NCBI RefSeq assembly: GCF_000712075.1 | Contig: NZ_JONW01000010.1 | Coordinates: forward strand, 186,092-250,091 | Length of the DNA: 64,000 nucleotides | Source: Caulobacter sp. UNC358MFTsu5.1 | GTDB taxonomy: Bacteria; Pseudomonadota; Alphaproteobacteria; Caulobacterales; Caulobacteraceae | Direction: 5' to 3' | In this document: positions 38,291 through 47,182 of the stretch, one piece after another | Layout: every line of letters begins with the position of its first letter | Numbering within the stretch: position 1 is the stretch's first letter | Notes under the pieces: model-generated | Seen by the model: the letters and a program-made list of their open reading frames with translations, nothing else | Told to the model about the DNA's origin: nothing | The model's database searches: none | Position numbers and translations under genes: made by a program

Positions 38291-39682
38291 TTAGCCCGGC
38301 GAGATCATGTTCTCGGGGCGGACGTACTGGTCGAACTCTTCGTTCGTCAGGTAGCCGCCGCCGACGGCTTCCTCGCGCAGGGTGGTGCCGTTCTTGTGCG
38401 CGGTCTTGGCGATCTTGGCGCAGATGTCGTAGCCCAGCTTGCCGTTCAGGGCCGTGACCAGCATCAGGCTGTTCTCGACGCCCTTCTTGATGTTGTCGAC
38501 GCGCGGCTCGATGCCGACGACGCAGTTGTCGGTGAAGCTGATCGCGGCGTCGGCCATCAGGCGCACCGACTGCAGGAAGTTGTAGGCCATCACCGGGTTG
38601 AAGACGTTCAGCTCGAAGTGGCCCTGGCTGCCGGCGAAGGTGACGGCGGCGTGGTTGCCGAACACCTGCACGCAGACCTGGGTCAGGGCTTCGCACTGGG
38701 TGGGGTTGACCTTGCCCGGCATGATCGACGAGCCCGGCTCGTTTTCCGGCAGGGAGAGCTCGCCCAGGCCCGCGCGCGGGCCGCTGCCCAGGAAGCGGAT
38801 GTCGTTGGCGATCTTGAACAGGCTGGCGGCGACGGTGTTGATCGCGCCGTGGCTGAAGACCATGGCGTCGTGGGCGGCCAGGGCCTCGAACTTGTTCGGG
38901 GCGGTGGTGAAGGGCAGGCCGGTGATGGCGGCGATCTGGGCGGCCACCTTCTCGGCGAAGCCGATCGGGGCGTTCAGGCCGGTGCCGACGGCGGTGCCGC
39001 CCTGGGCCAGCTGCATCAGGGCCGGCAGGGTGCTCTCGATGCGGGCGATGCCGTTCTCGACCTGCTGGGCGTAGCCGCCGAACTCCTGGCCCAGGGTCAG
39101 GGGCGTGGCGTCCTGGGTGTGGGTGCGGCCGATCTTGATGATCTTGGCCCAGGCGTCGGACTTGGCCTTCAGGGCCGCGTGCAGGTGCTTCAGGGCCGGC
39201 AGCAGGTCATGGACGATCTGCTCGGCGCAGGCCACGTGCATCGCCGTCGGATAGGTGTCGTTCGACGACTGGCTCATATTGACGTGGTCGTTGGGGTGGA
39301 CGGGCTTCTTGCTGCCCATCTCGCCGCCCAGCATTTGGATCGCGCGGTTCGAGATCACCTCGTTGGCGTTCATGTTCGACTGGGTGCCCGAGCCGGTCTG
39401 CCAGACCACCAGCGGGAAGTGCTCGTTCAGCTTGCCTTCGATCACCTCGTTGGCCGCGGCGACGATGGTCTCGGCGATCTTCGGGTCCAGCTTGCCCAGG
39501 GCCAGGTTGGCCTCGGCTGCGGCGCGCTTGACGATGCCCAGGGCGCGGACGACGGGAAGCGGCTGCTTCTCCCAGCCGATCTTGAAGTTGCCGAGCGAAC
39601 GCTGGGCCTGAGCGCCCCAGTACTTGTCGTTCTCGACGGCGATCGGGCCAAAGGTGTCGGTCTCGTTGCGCGTGGCGGTCAT
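38291..39682 (-). CDS. fumC: Class II fumarate hydratase
   Basis: This 463-residue fumarase C interconverts fumarate and malate. It shows [14 protein letters not shown], the [19 protein letters not shown] block, [17 protein letters not shown] with the catalytic His, and the family signature [15 protein letters not shown] with the flexible-loop Ser. ATG 39682 ([14 protein letters not shown]) matches family starts. It is monocistronic, and no other TCA-cycle gene is adjacent. Confidence 0.97.
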   Translation of the reverse strand: MTATRNETDTFGPIAVENDKYWGAQAQRSLGNFKIGWEKQPLPVVRALGIVKRAAAEANLALGKLDPKIAETIVAAANEVIEGKLNEHFPLVVWQTGSGTQSNMNANEVISNRAIQMLGGEMGSKKPVHPNDHVNMSQSSNDTYPTAMHVACAEQIVHDLLPALKHLHAALKAKSDAWAKIIKIGRTHTQDATPLTLGQEFGGYAQQVENGIARIESTLPALMQLAQGGTAVGTGLNAPIGFAEKVAAQIAAITGLPFTTAPNKFEALAAHDAMVFSHGAINTVAASLFKIANDIRFLGSGPRAGLGELSLPENEPGSSIMPGKVNPTQCEALTQVCVQVFGNHAAVTFAGSQGHFELNVFNPVMAYNFLQSVRLMADAAISFTDNCVVGIEPRVDNIKKGVENSLMLVTALNGKLGYDICAKIAKTAHKNGTTLREEAVGGGYLTNEEFDQYVRPENMISPG

Positions 39683-39811
39683 GCGGCGGGTCTCCCGGAA
39701 AAACGGTCGAGCGGGGTCTAGACCCAAGGCGCGCGGAGGGCAACGCTCCCGGCTTGCGAAGGCGCGACGGCGAGGTTACGACAAGAACGTTCGAAGAACG
39801 GAGTTCGTCTG

Positions 39812-40348
39812 ATGAGCCCTCACATCGCCCTGCTGCGCGGCGTCAATGTCGGCGGCCGCAAGGTGCTGAAGGACGACCTGCTGGGCCTGGCCAAGGACCT
39901 GGGCTTCGACGACGCCAAGACCCTGCTGGCCAGCGGCAACCTGGTGCTGTGGGGCAAGGGCGGGGACGCCGACATCGAGAAGCGCCTCGAGGACGGCCTC
40001 GAGAAGCGCATGGGCCTGCGCACAGAGTTCTTCGTCCGATCGCCCGCCGAGCTGAAGGCCATCATCGACGGCAATCCCTATCCGGACGAGGTCAAGAGCC
40101 ACCCCAACCACCTGCTGGTGCACTTCATGAAGGCGCGGCTGCCGGACGAGGACGAGGCGATCCTGCGCGCGGCGATCACGGGCCCCGAGACCTTCAAGGT
40201 CGGCACGCGGGAGCTCTACATCGACTATCCCGACGACGTCGGCCATTCGATGCTGGATCGCGATTGGAAGAAGACCAAGCGGGCCCCGCTGGGCACGGCC
40301 CGCAACTGGAACACCGTCCTGAAGCTTGCGGCGATGGTCGGGCTCTGA
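39812..40348 (+). CDS. DUF1697 family protein
   Basis: This 178-residue protein has the family's opening HIALLRGVNVGGRKVLKDDL, the LLASGNLVL segment and the C-terminal TARNWNTVLKLAAM. The fold is ferredoxin-like; the role is unknown. No signal peptide. It is divergent from fumC and lies 154 bases before a LacI-type operator region. Confidence 0.92.
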   Translation: MSPHIALLRGVNVGGRKVLKDDLLGLAKDLGFDDAKTLLASGNLVLWGKGGDADIEKRLEDGLEKRMGLRTEFFVRSPAELKAIIDGNPYPDEVKSHPNHLLVHFMKARLPDEDEAILRAAITGPETFKVGTRELYIDYPDDVGHSMLDRDWKKTKRAPLGTARNWNTVLKLAAMVGL

Positions 40349-40450
40349 CTGCGATCATCCGTTTGTTTCATAAGGCTTTGAAGCTCGAAACGGCCTGAAA
40401 TCCATCCCAGCACGGGAGTGATCAGGTAATCGAAAAATCATCTCATATTT

Positions 40451-40462
40451 GACAGCGCTGTC
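40451..40462. promoter_or_regulatory. LacI-type operator upstream of the acyltransferase gene
   Basis: GACAGCGCTGTC is a perfect 12-base palindrome with the central CG that LacI-family repressors need, flanked by TTT on the left and TTT on the right. It ends 40 bases before the ATG at 40503, in an AT-rich promoter stretch. Confidence 0.6.
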
Positions 40463-40502
40463 TTTCTTGGTCATAACTCCCGCAACGATAGGGGAGGTGA
40501 CC

Positions 40503-41696
40503 ATGGGATCGACGAAAGTCGGATCCGGGCGAGTGATTGCGCTCGATGTCTTGAGAGGACTGGCGGTCGCGGGCATGACCCTGGTGACTAGTCCGGGGTC
40601 CTGGGATCACAGTTACGCGCCGCTGAAGCACGCGGCCTGGAACGGCTGGACCCCGGCCGACCTGGTGTTCCCCACCTTCCTGTTCTGCGTCGGCATGGCG
40701 ATCGGCCTGTCGGCGCCGCGCCTGCGGGCCGGGGACCCGACGTCCGCCGCGCTGTGGATCAAGATCGCCCGGCGCACCGGCCTGCTGATCCTGCTGGGCC
40801 TCGTGCTCAACGCCCTGCCCACCTTCGACCTGGCCCATCTGCGCATCCCCGGCATCCTGCAGCGGATCGGCCTCTGCTACGCCCTGGCCAGCGCCATCTG
40901 CCTGCTGCCCGCCAAGCCCGCCGCCGACGGGACGCTGCGGATCGACATCGGCGGCGCCGCCCTGGCCGCCGCGGCGCTGCTGGTCGGCTATTGGGCGCTG
41001 CTGGCCTTCACGCCGGTTCCCGGCTTCGGCGTCGGGCGATTGGACTCCAACGGCTCGCTGCCGGCCTTCATCGACCGGGCGGTGTTCACGATCCCGCACC
41101 TGTGGCCCTACGGCCTGACCGAGGGCGTGGGCGTGACCTACGATCCGGAGGGGCTGCTCTCGACCTTCCCGGCCACGGTCAACGTCCTGGTCGGCGCGAT
41201 CGCCGCCGCCCTGCTGACCCGGCGCGCGGAGCGGGGCGGGGAGACGGCGGGCGGGCTGGTCCCGCTGCTGGTCCTCGGCGCGGCCCTGGTGATGGTCGGC
41301 CTTGCGCTGGACCCGGTCGTGCCGGTCAACAAGCGGATCTGGACGTCCAGCTTCGCCCTGTTCAGCAGCGGCGCGTCGCTGGTCGCCCTGATCGTGCTGC
41401 AGGTGGTCCTGAAGCTCCGGGCGATCGAGATCGTCGCCGCGCCGCTGAAGGTGCTGGGCGGCAACGCCATCCTGGCCTTCGTGGTCTCGCAGGTGCTGGG
41501 CGCCTGCGCGGGCCTGGCGCTGATCCATCGGACGGGCGGGACCGACCTGACGCCCCAGGGCTTCGGCTACGAGACGGCCCAGCGCCTGACCACCGATCCC
41601 TATCTGGCCTCGTTTCTGTGCGCCCTGGCGATTCTGGCCTTGATCACCGCGGCGATCGCCCCGCTGCATCGCAAGGGAATCCACCTGCGGCTCTAG
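40503..41696 (+). CDS. HGSNAT-like membrane acyltransferase (DUF5009/NagX type)
   Basis: This 397-residue integral membrane protein starts GRVIALDVLRGLAVAGMTLV, with WTPADLVFPTFLFCVG and GILQRIGLCYALAS following. These are the conserved segments of the heparan-alpha-glucosaminide N-acetyltransferase-like family, often called DUF5009 or NagX. About ten membrane helices are predicted. NagX proteins are linked to N-acetylglucosamine use, which fits a LacI-type operator upstream, but no nag genes are in the window. ATG 40503 follows GGGGAGG. Confidence 0.85.
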   Translation: MGSTKVGSGRVIALDVLRGLAVAGMTLVTSPGSWDHSYAPLKHAAWNGWTPADLVFPTFLFCVGMAIGLSAPRLRAGDPTSAALWIKIARRTGLLILLGLVLNALPTFDLAHLRIPGILQRIGLCYALASAICLLPAKPAADGTLRIDIGGAALAAAALLVGYWALLAFTPVPGFGVGRLDSNGSLPAFIDRAVFTIPHLWPYGLTEGVGVTYDPEGLLSTFPATVNVLVGAIAAALLTRRAERGGETAGGLVPLLVLGAALVMVGLALDPVVPVNKRIWTSSFALFSSGASLVALIVLQVVLKLRAIEIVAAPLKVLGGNAILAFVVSQVLGACAGLALIHRTGGTDLTPQGFGYETAQRLTTDPYLASFLCALAILALITAAIAPLHRKGIHLRL

Positions 41697-41751
41697 TGAT
41701 GGCGAGGCGGCGGGCGGTCCGATATACGGACGGGACGTCAGGAGACATCCC

Positions 41752-42075
41752 ATGCTCGTCGCCACCACCAACGATCTGCCCGGCTATCGCATCGTCGCCC
41801 ATCTGGGCCTGGTGCGCGGCGTCACCGTCCGCTCGCGCAGCGTGATCGGCAACATCGGCGGATCGATCCAGTCGATCTTCGGCGGCAAGCTGTCGATCTA
41901 TGTTGACCTGGCCGAGGCGGCCCGCAAGGAGGCCTACGACCTGCTGACGGCCCACGCGGCCGAACTGGGCGCCAACGCCGTCATCGCCATGCGCTACGAC
42001 GCCAACGAGATCATGGAAGGCATCACCGAGGTCCTGGCCTACGGCACGGCCGTGAAGGTCGAGCCGATCGCGTAA
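41752..42075 (+). CDS. YbjQ family (heavy-metal-binding domain) protein
   Basis: This 107-residue protein shows the YbjQ/UPF0145 pattern: LPGYRIVAHLGLVRGVTVRSRSV, then IYVDLAEAARKEAYDLLTAHAAELGANAVIAMRYD. The fold is a pentameric dodecin-like barrel in known structures; function is unclear. Its TAA stop overlaps the RusA start (TAATG). Confidence 0.92.
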   Translation: MLVATTNDLPGYRIVAHLGLVRGVTVRSRSVIGNIGGSIQSIFGGKLSIYVDLAEAARKEAYDLLTAHAAELGANAVIAMRYDANEIMEGITEVLAYGTAVKVEPIA

Positions 42076-42461
42076 TGGATGACGGCTGGACGCATCACGG
42101 CAAGGTCCGGGCCCGCGAGGCGGACGGCCAGCTGACCCTGGTGGTCGACGGCCTGACCACCCAGGCCAAGTACTACAAGCCCCTGATCTACGAGTTCTTC
42201 CGCAAGGTCTGGCGCGGCTCGCGCCCGGCCTGGGGCGAGTTCTCGGTCGAGATCGGCATGGAGTTCGTCGGCGAGCCGCCATGGATGGACCTGGACAACC
42301 TGGCCAAGGCCCTGCTGGACGCCATCAAGGGCTACGCCTTTCACGACGACGCCCAGGTGGCCCGACTGCTGGTCGAGCGCCGACCGGCCGAGCGCGAGCG
42401 CATCGTCATCGTGGTGCGGAAGCTAGACTCGCGCTTTCTGCGGTCCACGCTCGAAGATTGA
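42075..42461 (+). CDS. RusA-like crossover junction endodeoxyribonuclease
   Basis: This 128-residue protein has the RusA core: KPLIYEFFRKVW, then MDLDNLAKALLDAIKG with the acidic metal ligands, and AFHDDAQVARLLVERR with a second acidic pair. RusA cuts Holliday junctions and is usually phage-borne. Here no phage genes surround it, and it is coupled to ybjQ by a one-base overlap. It may therefore be a domesticated resolvase. It overlaps the convergent membrane gene by 39 bases. Confidence 0.82.
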   Translation: MDDGWTHHGKVRAREADGQLTLVVDGLTTQAKYYKPLIYEFFRKVWRGSRPAWGEFSVEIGMEFVGEPPWMDLDNLAKALLDAIKGYAFHDDAQVARLLVERRPAERERIVIVVRKLDSRFLRSTLED

Positions 42462-42812
42462 CGCCCCCACCGAGACCAGCAGAACCAGCATGAAGGCGCC
42501 GTAGCGGCCCACGCTGGCCGGGTCGTCGGACATCAGTTTCTCGAAGTGGGCCAGAACCAGATCGGCGCCGGCCAGGATCGGCAGGCCGAAGGCCATGGCC
42601 GGGAACAGCCGCCGGGCGCGGGGAATGCGCCGCAGCCGCGCGGCGACCTGGAAGACGAAGGTGGCCGCCGCGGCCGCCGCGAAGGCGTTCAGGGCGTAGA
42701 ACCAGAAGGCCTTCTCCAGCAGCCCGCCGCCGTAGGCCGCGTAGAACAGGGTGGCCGCGAGCCAGGCCATAAGGCCGGCCAGACCGAAGATGGCGGCGTC
42801 CAGTTTTGACAC
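42423..42812 (-). CDS. Small four-helix membrane protein
   Basis: This 129-residue protein, taken from GTG 42812, has four predicted helices: AAIFGLAGLMAWLAATLFYAA, AFWFYALNAFAAAAAATFVF, LFPAMAFGLPILAGADLVLA and YGAFMLVLLVSVGASIF. GTG is favoured because GGGGGAGAG lies just upstream; the ATG at 42854 would add a poor leader. It may belong with DUF5367-type proteins, not confirmed. Confidence 0.65.
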   Translation of the reverse strand: MSKLDAAIFGLAGLMAWLAATLFYAAYGGGLLEKAFWFYALNAFAAAAAATFVFQVAARLRRIPRARRLFPAMAFGLPILAGADLVLAHFEKLMSDDPASVGRYGAFMLVLLVSVGASIFERGPQKARV

Positions 42813-42874
42813 GATCGGCTCTCCCCCGAGGCTTGCTCGGGAGAGGTGGTGCATGGGACGTGCCGATTTAAACT

Positions 42875-43001
42875 CCGCTCATCCCGGCGAATGCCGGGAC
42901 CCAGATCCTATGGCGGTGTGGATGATTGGAAGGGCGCGGTGCTGATGGCGTCAGCCTCAAAGCCATTCCATCTGGGTCCCGGCATTCGCCGGGATGAGCG
43001 G
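42875..43001. repeat. Inverted pair of 32-base REP-like elements
   Basis: Positions 42875-42906 and 42970-43001 are perfect 32-base reverse complements (CCGCTCATCCCGGCGAATGC... and its partner), separated by 63 bases without a gene. Each arm contains its own small palindrome. The right arm equals the single element at 9854-9885. Confidence 0.9.
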
Positions 43002-43008
43002 ATAAAAG

Positions 43009-45171
43009 TCAGGTGTTCCAGAATTCCAGGAAGCCCCAGGCGCCCAGCAGCAGGGTGAAGCCCAGGAAGATCAGGGTCGTGCAGGTGAAGGCCAGCTTGC
43101 GCAGCGAGGTCCAGCTGTCGACCCGCCGGCCGCCGCGCCACACCACCGGCAGCATGGCCAGGGTGGCGATGGTCAGCCAGGCGGAGACGAAGGCGCAGGC
43201 CGAGGCGCTGAGCAGCCACCCGCTGGGCCAGCCATAGACCACGTTGGCCACGTCGGACGCCCCGCCGGCGAACACGCCCACGCCGATCAGGGCGATCAGC
43301 CACAGGATGGACTGGATGGTCTGCATCAGGCTGGCGCGGGCCTGGGTCGGGGTCTGGCGCGCCTCGCGGCGGTCCCGGGTGGCCACGCCGATCAGGGTGG
43401 CCACGGCCGCCAGGGCGGTCAGCACGGCGAAGGCGATAAGCAGGCCCAGCTGGTGCGGGAAGCCGATGCGCTCGAACGCCGCGCCGCCCATCGGCGAGAA
43501 GAAGCGCACGACCTTGCCGTCGTCGCGCTGGAACACCAGCAGGCCGGGACCGCTGACCGGGGCGAAGGTGTCGGGCTGGCCGGTCGCCGTCCATTGGCTG
43601 GACTGGCCGTCGATCGTCAGGGTCAGGCGGCCGTCCGGCGCGGCGCGCACCGAGGCCTCGCCGATCAGGCGGTCGATGAAGCCCTCCAGCCCGCCGTACG
43701 AGCGGCGCGTGGTCAGGAACCGACCCTCATAGGCGCGGGCCTCGTCGTGCGAGATCGGGCTGGCGGCGGGGATGTCCGGGCGCGGGGCGTAGAAGCGCTC
43801 GATGATCGTCGCGGGCAGGGTGGCGGGCAGGTCGGCGCCGGTGTCGGTGTTGACCGCCACGAAGACGCCCAAGCCCAGCTCGGGAACCATGACCATGTTG
43901 GAGTGGAACCACAGGGTGGCGCCGGCGTGGCCGAAGCCGCGCTTGCCGCCGGGCAGGGGGATGTCCATGAAGCCGGCGTTCCAGCCGGGCGCGCCCTCGG
44001 CCGGGCGGTACATCGGCGTGCGGAACAGGGCGCTGGTCTTGGGCGAGAAGACCGTCTTGCCGTCGATCGTCCCGCCGTTCAGCAGCAGGGTCATGTAGCG
44101 GGCCATGTCGCCGGCCGTGCTGGACGCGGCGCCGGCGGGCGCGATGTGGCCGATGAACTCGGGATCCTCGGTCTGGAAACCCAGCGGGGTCCAGCGGAAG
44201 CCGTCCGAAAGGTCGGCGGCCAGGTTCGCGGCCATTGGGGGCGGCAGGTCGTCACGCCACGGACGGTTCTCGCGGAAGGTGGTGTGGGTCAGGCCGGCGG
44301 GCAGGATCACCTGGTCGGCGACCTCCTTCTCGAACGGCTGGCCGGTGACGTTGGCCAGAGCCGCGCCGGCCAGGCCGACGCCGTAGTTCGAATAGGCCGG
44401 CAGCAGGCCCGGCTCGCGCACGCGGTTGGGGCGCTCCTGGCGCAGGTACAGCTCCAGGGGCCGTTCGCGGCGCGGGTCGCGCTCGAACAGCTGGCCCAGG
44501 GCCCGGTCCTCGAACCCGGCGGTGTGGGTCATCAGGTCGCGCAGTCGCACCGGGGTCTTCTTGCCCTGGTCCTTCAGCTGCAGCTTCTCGGGCAGGTAGA
44601 TGTTGATCGGGGTGTCCAGGCGCATGCGCCCGGCGTCCACCTCGTTCATCAGGGCGATCCAGGTGAAGGTCTTGGAGATCGAGCCGATGCGGAACAAGGT
44701 CTTGTCGGGATCGACCTTGCGGCCGTCCTTCAGGCTGGCCACGCCGTAGCCCTTCTTCAGCACCACCTGGCCGTTCTGGACAACGGCGATGGTCACGCCG
44801 GCGATGTGGTCGCGGACCATGCGGTCGCGCACGACGCCGTCGACATAGGATTCCAGGTCGGCGACCGGCAGGGGGGCGTGGCTGGTCAGGACCGGCGGCG
44901 CAGCGGCGTCGGGCGTCGCGGCCGCGGCGGTCGGGGACGCGGGCGTCGCGGCGGGCGTCACCGCGGCCGGAGCGGCGGCGCGCGGACGCGGCGCGCGGCG
45001 GCGGACGGTGGCCGTATAGGGGACCGGGGCCGAGGGCAGGTTGGCGGCCGGCGCCGACGGCGGCGGCGCAATGGGCGCGGCGTCCTGGGTCTCGGCCATC
45101 GTCGCGCCGAACAGACCGCAGCCGATGATCGCCGCCGAAAGAACGGCCCTGAACGAAAGACGCAGCGTCAC
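43009..45171 (-). CDS. Membrane-anchored serine hydrolase, beta-lactamase family
   Basis: This 720-residue protein has a signal peptide (RLSFRAVLSAAIIGCGLFG) and an Ala/Pro-rich linker, then a class C beta-lactamase/PBP domain with Ser164 and Lys167 of SISK, YSN in LPAYSNYGVG and GHAG as the third motif. An insert with a beta-rich domain follows, and the last 170 residues hold five likely membrane helices. It would act on periplasmic substrates while tethered to the inner membrane. GTG 45171 is preferred over TTG 45177 because GAGG lies 8 bases upstream. Confidence 0.88.
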   Translation of the reverse strand: MTLRLSFRAVLSAAIIGCGLFGATMAETQDAAPIAPPPSAPAANLPSAPVPYTATVRRRAPRPRAAAPAAVTPAATPASPTAAAATPDAAAPPVLTSHAPLPVADLESYVDGVVRDRMVRDHIAGVTIAVVQNGQVVLKKGYGVASLKDGRKVDPDKTLFRIGSISKTFTWIALMNEVDAGRMRLDTPINIYLPEKLQLKDQGKKTPVRLRDLMTHTAGFEDRALGQLFERDPRRERPLELYLRQERPNRVREPGLLPAYSNYGVGLAGAALANVTGQPFEKEVADQVILPAGLTHTTFRENRPWRDDLPPPMAANLAADLSDGFRWTPLGFQTEDPEFIGHIAPAGAASSTAGDMARYMTLLLNGGTIDGKTVFSPKTSALFRTPMYRPAEGAPGWNAGFMDIPLPGGKRGFGHAGATLWFHSNMVMVPELGLGVFVAVNTDTGADLPATLPATIIERFYAPRPDIPAASPISHDEARAYEGRFLTTRRSYGGLEGFIDRLIGEASVRAAPDGRLTLTIDGQSSQWTATGQPDTFAPVSGPGLLVFQRDDGKVVRFFSPMGGAAFERIGFPHQLGLLIAFAVLTALAAVATLIGVATRDRREARQTPTQARASLMQTIQSILWLIALIGVGVFAGGASDVANVVYGWPSGWLLSASACAFVSAWLTIATLAMLPVVWRGGRRVDSWTSLRKLAFTCTTLIFLGFTLLLGAWGFLEFWNT

Positions 45172-45321
45172 GAACAAGACCTCGTCGGCTCATGGAAAAT
45201 AAGGGTGAGCAGACTTCTAGGGTGTTCCGGCCGGGGATCAAAGGGTCTGTGGCCGGCCTTGGGCGCTTTCCCGTGGACGCTTGATCCTTCGGCAATGACC
45301 GAAAAGGCGTCCTCTCGGGCG

Positions 45322-45810
45322 CTAGAGCGTGGCGACGGCCTGCGAGGCCGCGTCGGGGCTGTAGAACCGGCACAAGCCCGAGGCCGGATCGGAGAAGGTT
45401 GTCACGGCCGCGTAGGGAACCGAGACGCGTTCCGGGCGACCTTTGAAGCTTAGGGTCACCTCGAATCGGGACTTGCCAAGTGAGAGGTCCCGGTACTGGT
45501 ACTGGAGGATCACCGTCATCTCGTCGGGATACTGGGCGGCCAGATAGGCGGGGAGGGAAACACCCGGAACCGCCGTCTTGAAGGTGATGTTGAGCGCGTG
45601 CGGTTCGGGCAATCCGCCGGGGGCCGCCGCGTAAGTCAACGCGCTCCGCAAGGCGTTGCCCATGTCCGCCCGGGTCGTGGCTTCGCAGGCTAGGGACGGC
45701 TCGGAAGGACCATCCTGGGCGTGCGCGGATTGTCCTACGGCGTGGGCCAGGGACAAGAGGCCGGTCAGTACCGCCAGGCCAATGCCCTTGAACGGAGAAT
45801 GCGTCGCCAA
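45322..45810 (-). CDS. Exported SspB-fold paralogue
   Basis: This 162-residue protein starts with a signal peptide (IGLAVLTGLLSLAHAVGQSAHA, predicted cut before QDGP). Its mature part matches cytoplasmic SspB at 47183-47668: over an 82-residue gapless stretch beginning AAAPGGLPEPH, 54 positions are identical by hand count. It lacks the acidic linker and the ClpX-binding tail ending SLDQFRKK. It carries two cysteines absent from SspB (SLACEA and SGLCRF), able to form a disulfide. It cannot act as a normal ClpXP tether if exported. TTG 45810 is the only suitable start, with GGGGG six bases upstream. Confidence 0.8.
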   Translation of the reverse strand: MATHSPFKGIGLAVLTGLLSLAHAVGQSAHAQDGPSEPSLACEATTRADMGNALRSALTYAAAPGGLPEPHALNITFKTAVPGVSLPAYLAAQYPDEMTVILQYQYRDLSLGKSRFEVTLSFKGRPERVSVPYAAVTTFSDPASGLCRFYSPDAASQAVATL

Positions 45811-45908
45811 ACCAAGCCCCCGTCCCTAATCAACCTCCGATGATCGTAGAGGCCGACGGTGTCGGAGGGAAGGGTCCGGTCAAGCTACGTGTCAACCAGG
45901 CGGCGGCG

Positions 45909-46685
45909 TTAGCGCGAGGGGGCGCGGGGGAACGCATACAGCGGCAGCAGCGGCCGCAGGCCGGCGCCGATCCACAGCTGGGGTTCGGAGGCCGGCTTGG
46001 CCCCGGTGTCGCGCTCGCGCCGGGCCACGCAGGCCTGCACCGCCCGGCCCAGGGCCGCGAAGTCGCGGGCGGTCGGGGCGGACGACAGGAAGCAGTCGTC
46101 GAAATAGGGGTACTTGTCGTCCTCGCTGCAGCCGAACGAGGTGCGGTCCGACCGCGCCGCCGTCAGGATCATCCGGTCGTCGCGCTGCAGGGGACGGACG
46201 AAGACGCCCGAGAAGCAGGCCGACACCACCACGATCGAGGGGCGCGCCGGGCAGGCGTCGTCGATCACCGCGGCCAGCAGGCTGGGCGGCAGGATGTCCT
46301 CGTCCAGCACCGCGCCCTCGGGCGCGCCGTGGCTGGTGAGGTAGAACAGGCAGCCGGCGGTGTTCTTGGCCGCCAGGGCGCTCAGATCGGCGTGGATGGC
46401 GCGCAGGTCGGTCTTGCCCGGCTTCACGGCGGGGTAGCGCTGGGGGCGCACGGAGTACTGGCGAATGGCGTCCGGCGAGAAGCCCAGGCCGGCCAGGGTG
46501 GCGCCGACGTCGCGGCGGGCGTTGTCGAAGGCCTCGGTGGGGGCGCCGGAATGGGCGTGCCAGTCGCCGGCCACGACCACGGCCGCCCAGTTGGCGAAGG
46601 GCGGAGCGGTCCGCGCCTGGGCGGACGCGGACAGCGCGAACAGCGACAGAAGCAAACCCAGGACCAGGCTCGCGAACCGCCGCAT
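45909..46685 (-). CDS. Secreted C13-like cysteine peptidase
   Basis: This 258-residue protein has a signal peptide (RRFASLVLGLLLSLFALSASAQA) and the caspase/legumain-clan layout: a strand ending WAAVVVAGD, the catalytic His119 in YLTSHGAPEG and Cys157 in VVSACFSGVFV. That His-Gly spacer Ala-Cys pair is the C13 hallmark. It is expected to be periplasmic. It begins 7 bases after the thioesterase and ends 98 bases before the SspB paralogue, all on one strand. Substrate unknown; Asn/Asp specificity is only a family expectation. Confidence 0.85.
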   Translation of the reverse strand: MRRFASLVLGLLLSLFALSASAQARTAPPFANWAAVVVAGDWHAHSGAPTEAFDNARRDVGATLAGLGFSPDAIRQYSVRPQRYPAVKPGKTDLRAIHADLSALAAKNTAGCLFYLTSHGAPEGAVLDEDILPPSLLAAVIDDACPARPSIVVVSACFSGVFVRPLQRDDRMILTAARSDRTSFGCSEDDKYPYFDDCFLSSAPTARDFAALGRAVQACVARRERDTGAKPASEPQLWIGAGLRPLLPLYAFPRAPSR

Positions 46686-46692
46686 GGCCGCG

Positions 46693-47178
46693 CTACTTCT
46701 TGAACTTCGTGAACGGCGTCGGGATCGCCGTGGCGCTGGCCTTGGCCAGCAGCCGGCCCTCGGGGTCGTAGAGCTCGCCCTCGAGGAAACACACGGTCTT
46801 GCCCCACTTGACCACCCAGCCCACGCCCTTGAGCGGGCCGGGCAGGGCGGGACGCAGGAAGCTGGTCTTCATCTCCAGGGTGGGGACCACGCAGGTCATG
46901 CCCGAGGTGATCATCCCCGCCACCGACATGCATTCGTCCAGCATGGCGCAGACGAAGCCGCCCTGGACCTGGCCCATCGGATTGCCGACCGCCTCGACCG
47001 ACGGCTCGAACGCGATCTCGACCCGGCGTTCGGCCTGGCTGACCGACAGCATGCGGAAGCCCAGGGTGCGGGCGCTGCCCGGCGGGTTCTTGGACGCGTG
47101 GAACCGCGCGAGGATCGCCTCGTCCGTCAGGGTCTGCGGAGTCTCCCCCACCAAGTCTTTAGGGGCGATGTCGCTCAC
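46693..47178 (-). CDS. PaaI-like hotdog thioesterase
   Basis: This 161-residue hotdog protein has GNPMGQVQGGFVCAMLDECMSVAG, with the catalytic acidic residue in the helix, then TLEMKTSFLRPALPGPLKGVG. It should hydrolyse an acyl- or aryl-CoA. It starts 4 bases after sspB stops and is followed 7 bases later by the C13-like peptidase, so the three probably share a message. Confidence 0.87.
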   Translation of the reverse strand: MSDIAPKDLVGETPQTLTDEAILARFHASKNPPGSARTLGFRMLSVSQAERRVEIAFEPSVEAVGNPMGQVQGGFVCAMLDECMSVAGMITSGMTCVVPTLEMKTSFLRPALPGPLKGVGWVVKWGKTVCFLEGELYDPEGRLLAKASATAIPTPFTKFKK

Positions 47179-47182
47179 GCGG

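Noticed and set aside
37785-38696. N-terminal extension of the PhyH frame
   Set aside because: The open frame continues through the GNAT gene and antisense to fumC, but the ATG at 37784 overlaps the GNAT stop and starts the recognisable protein.
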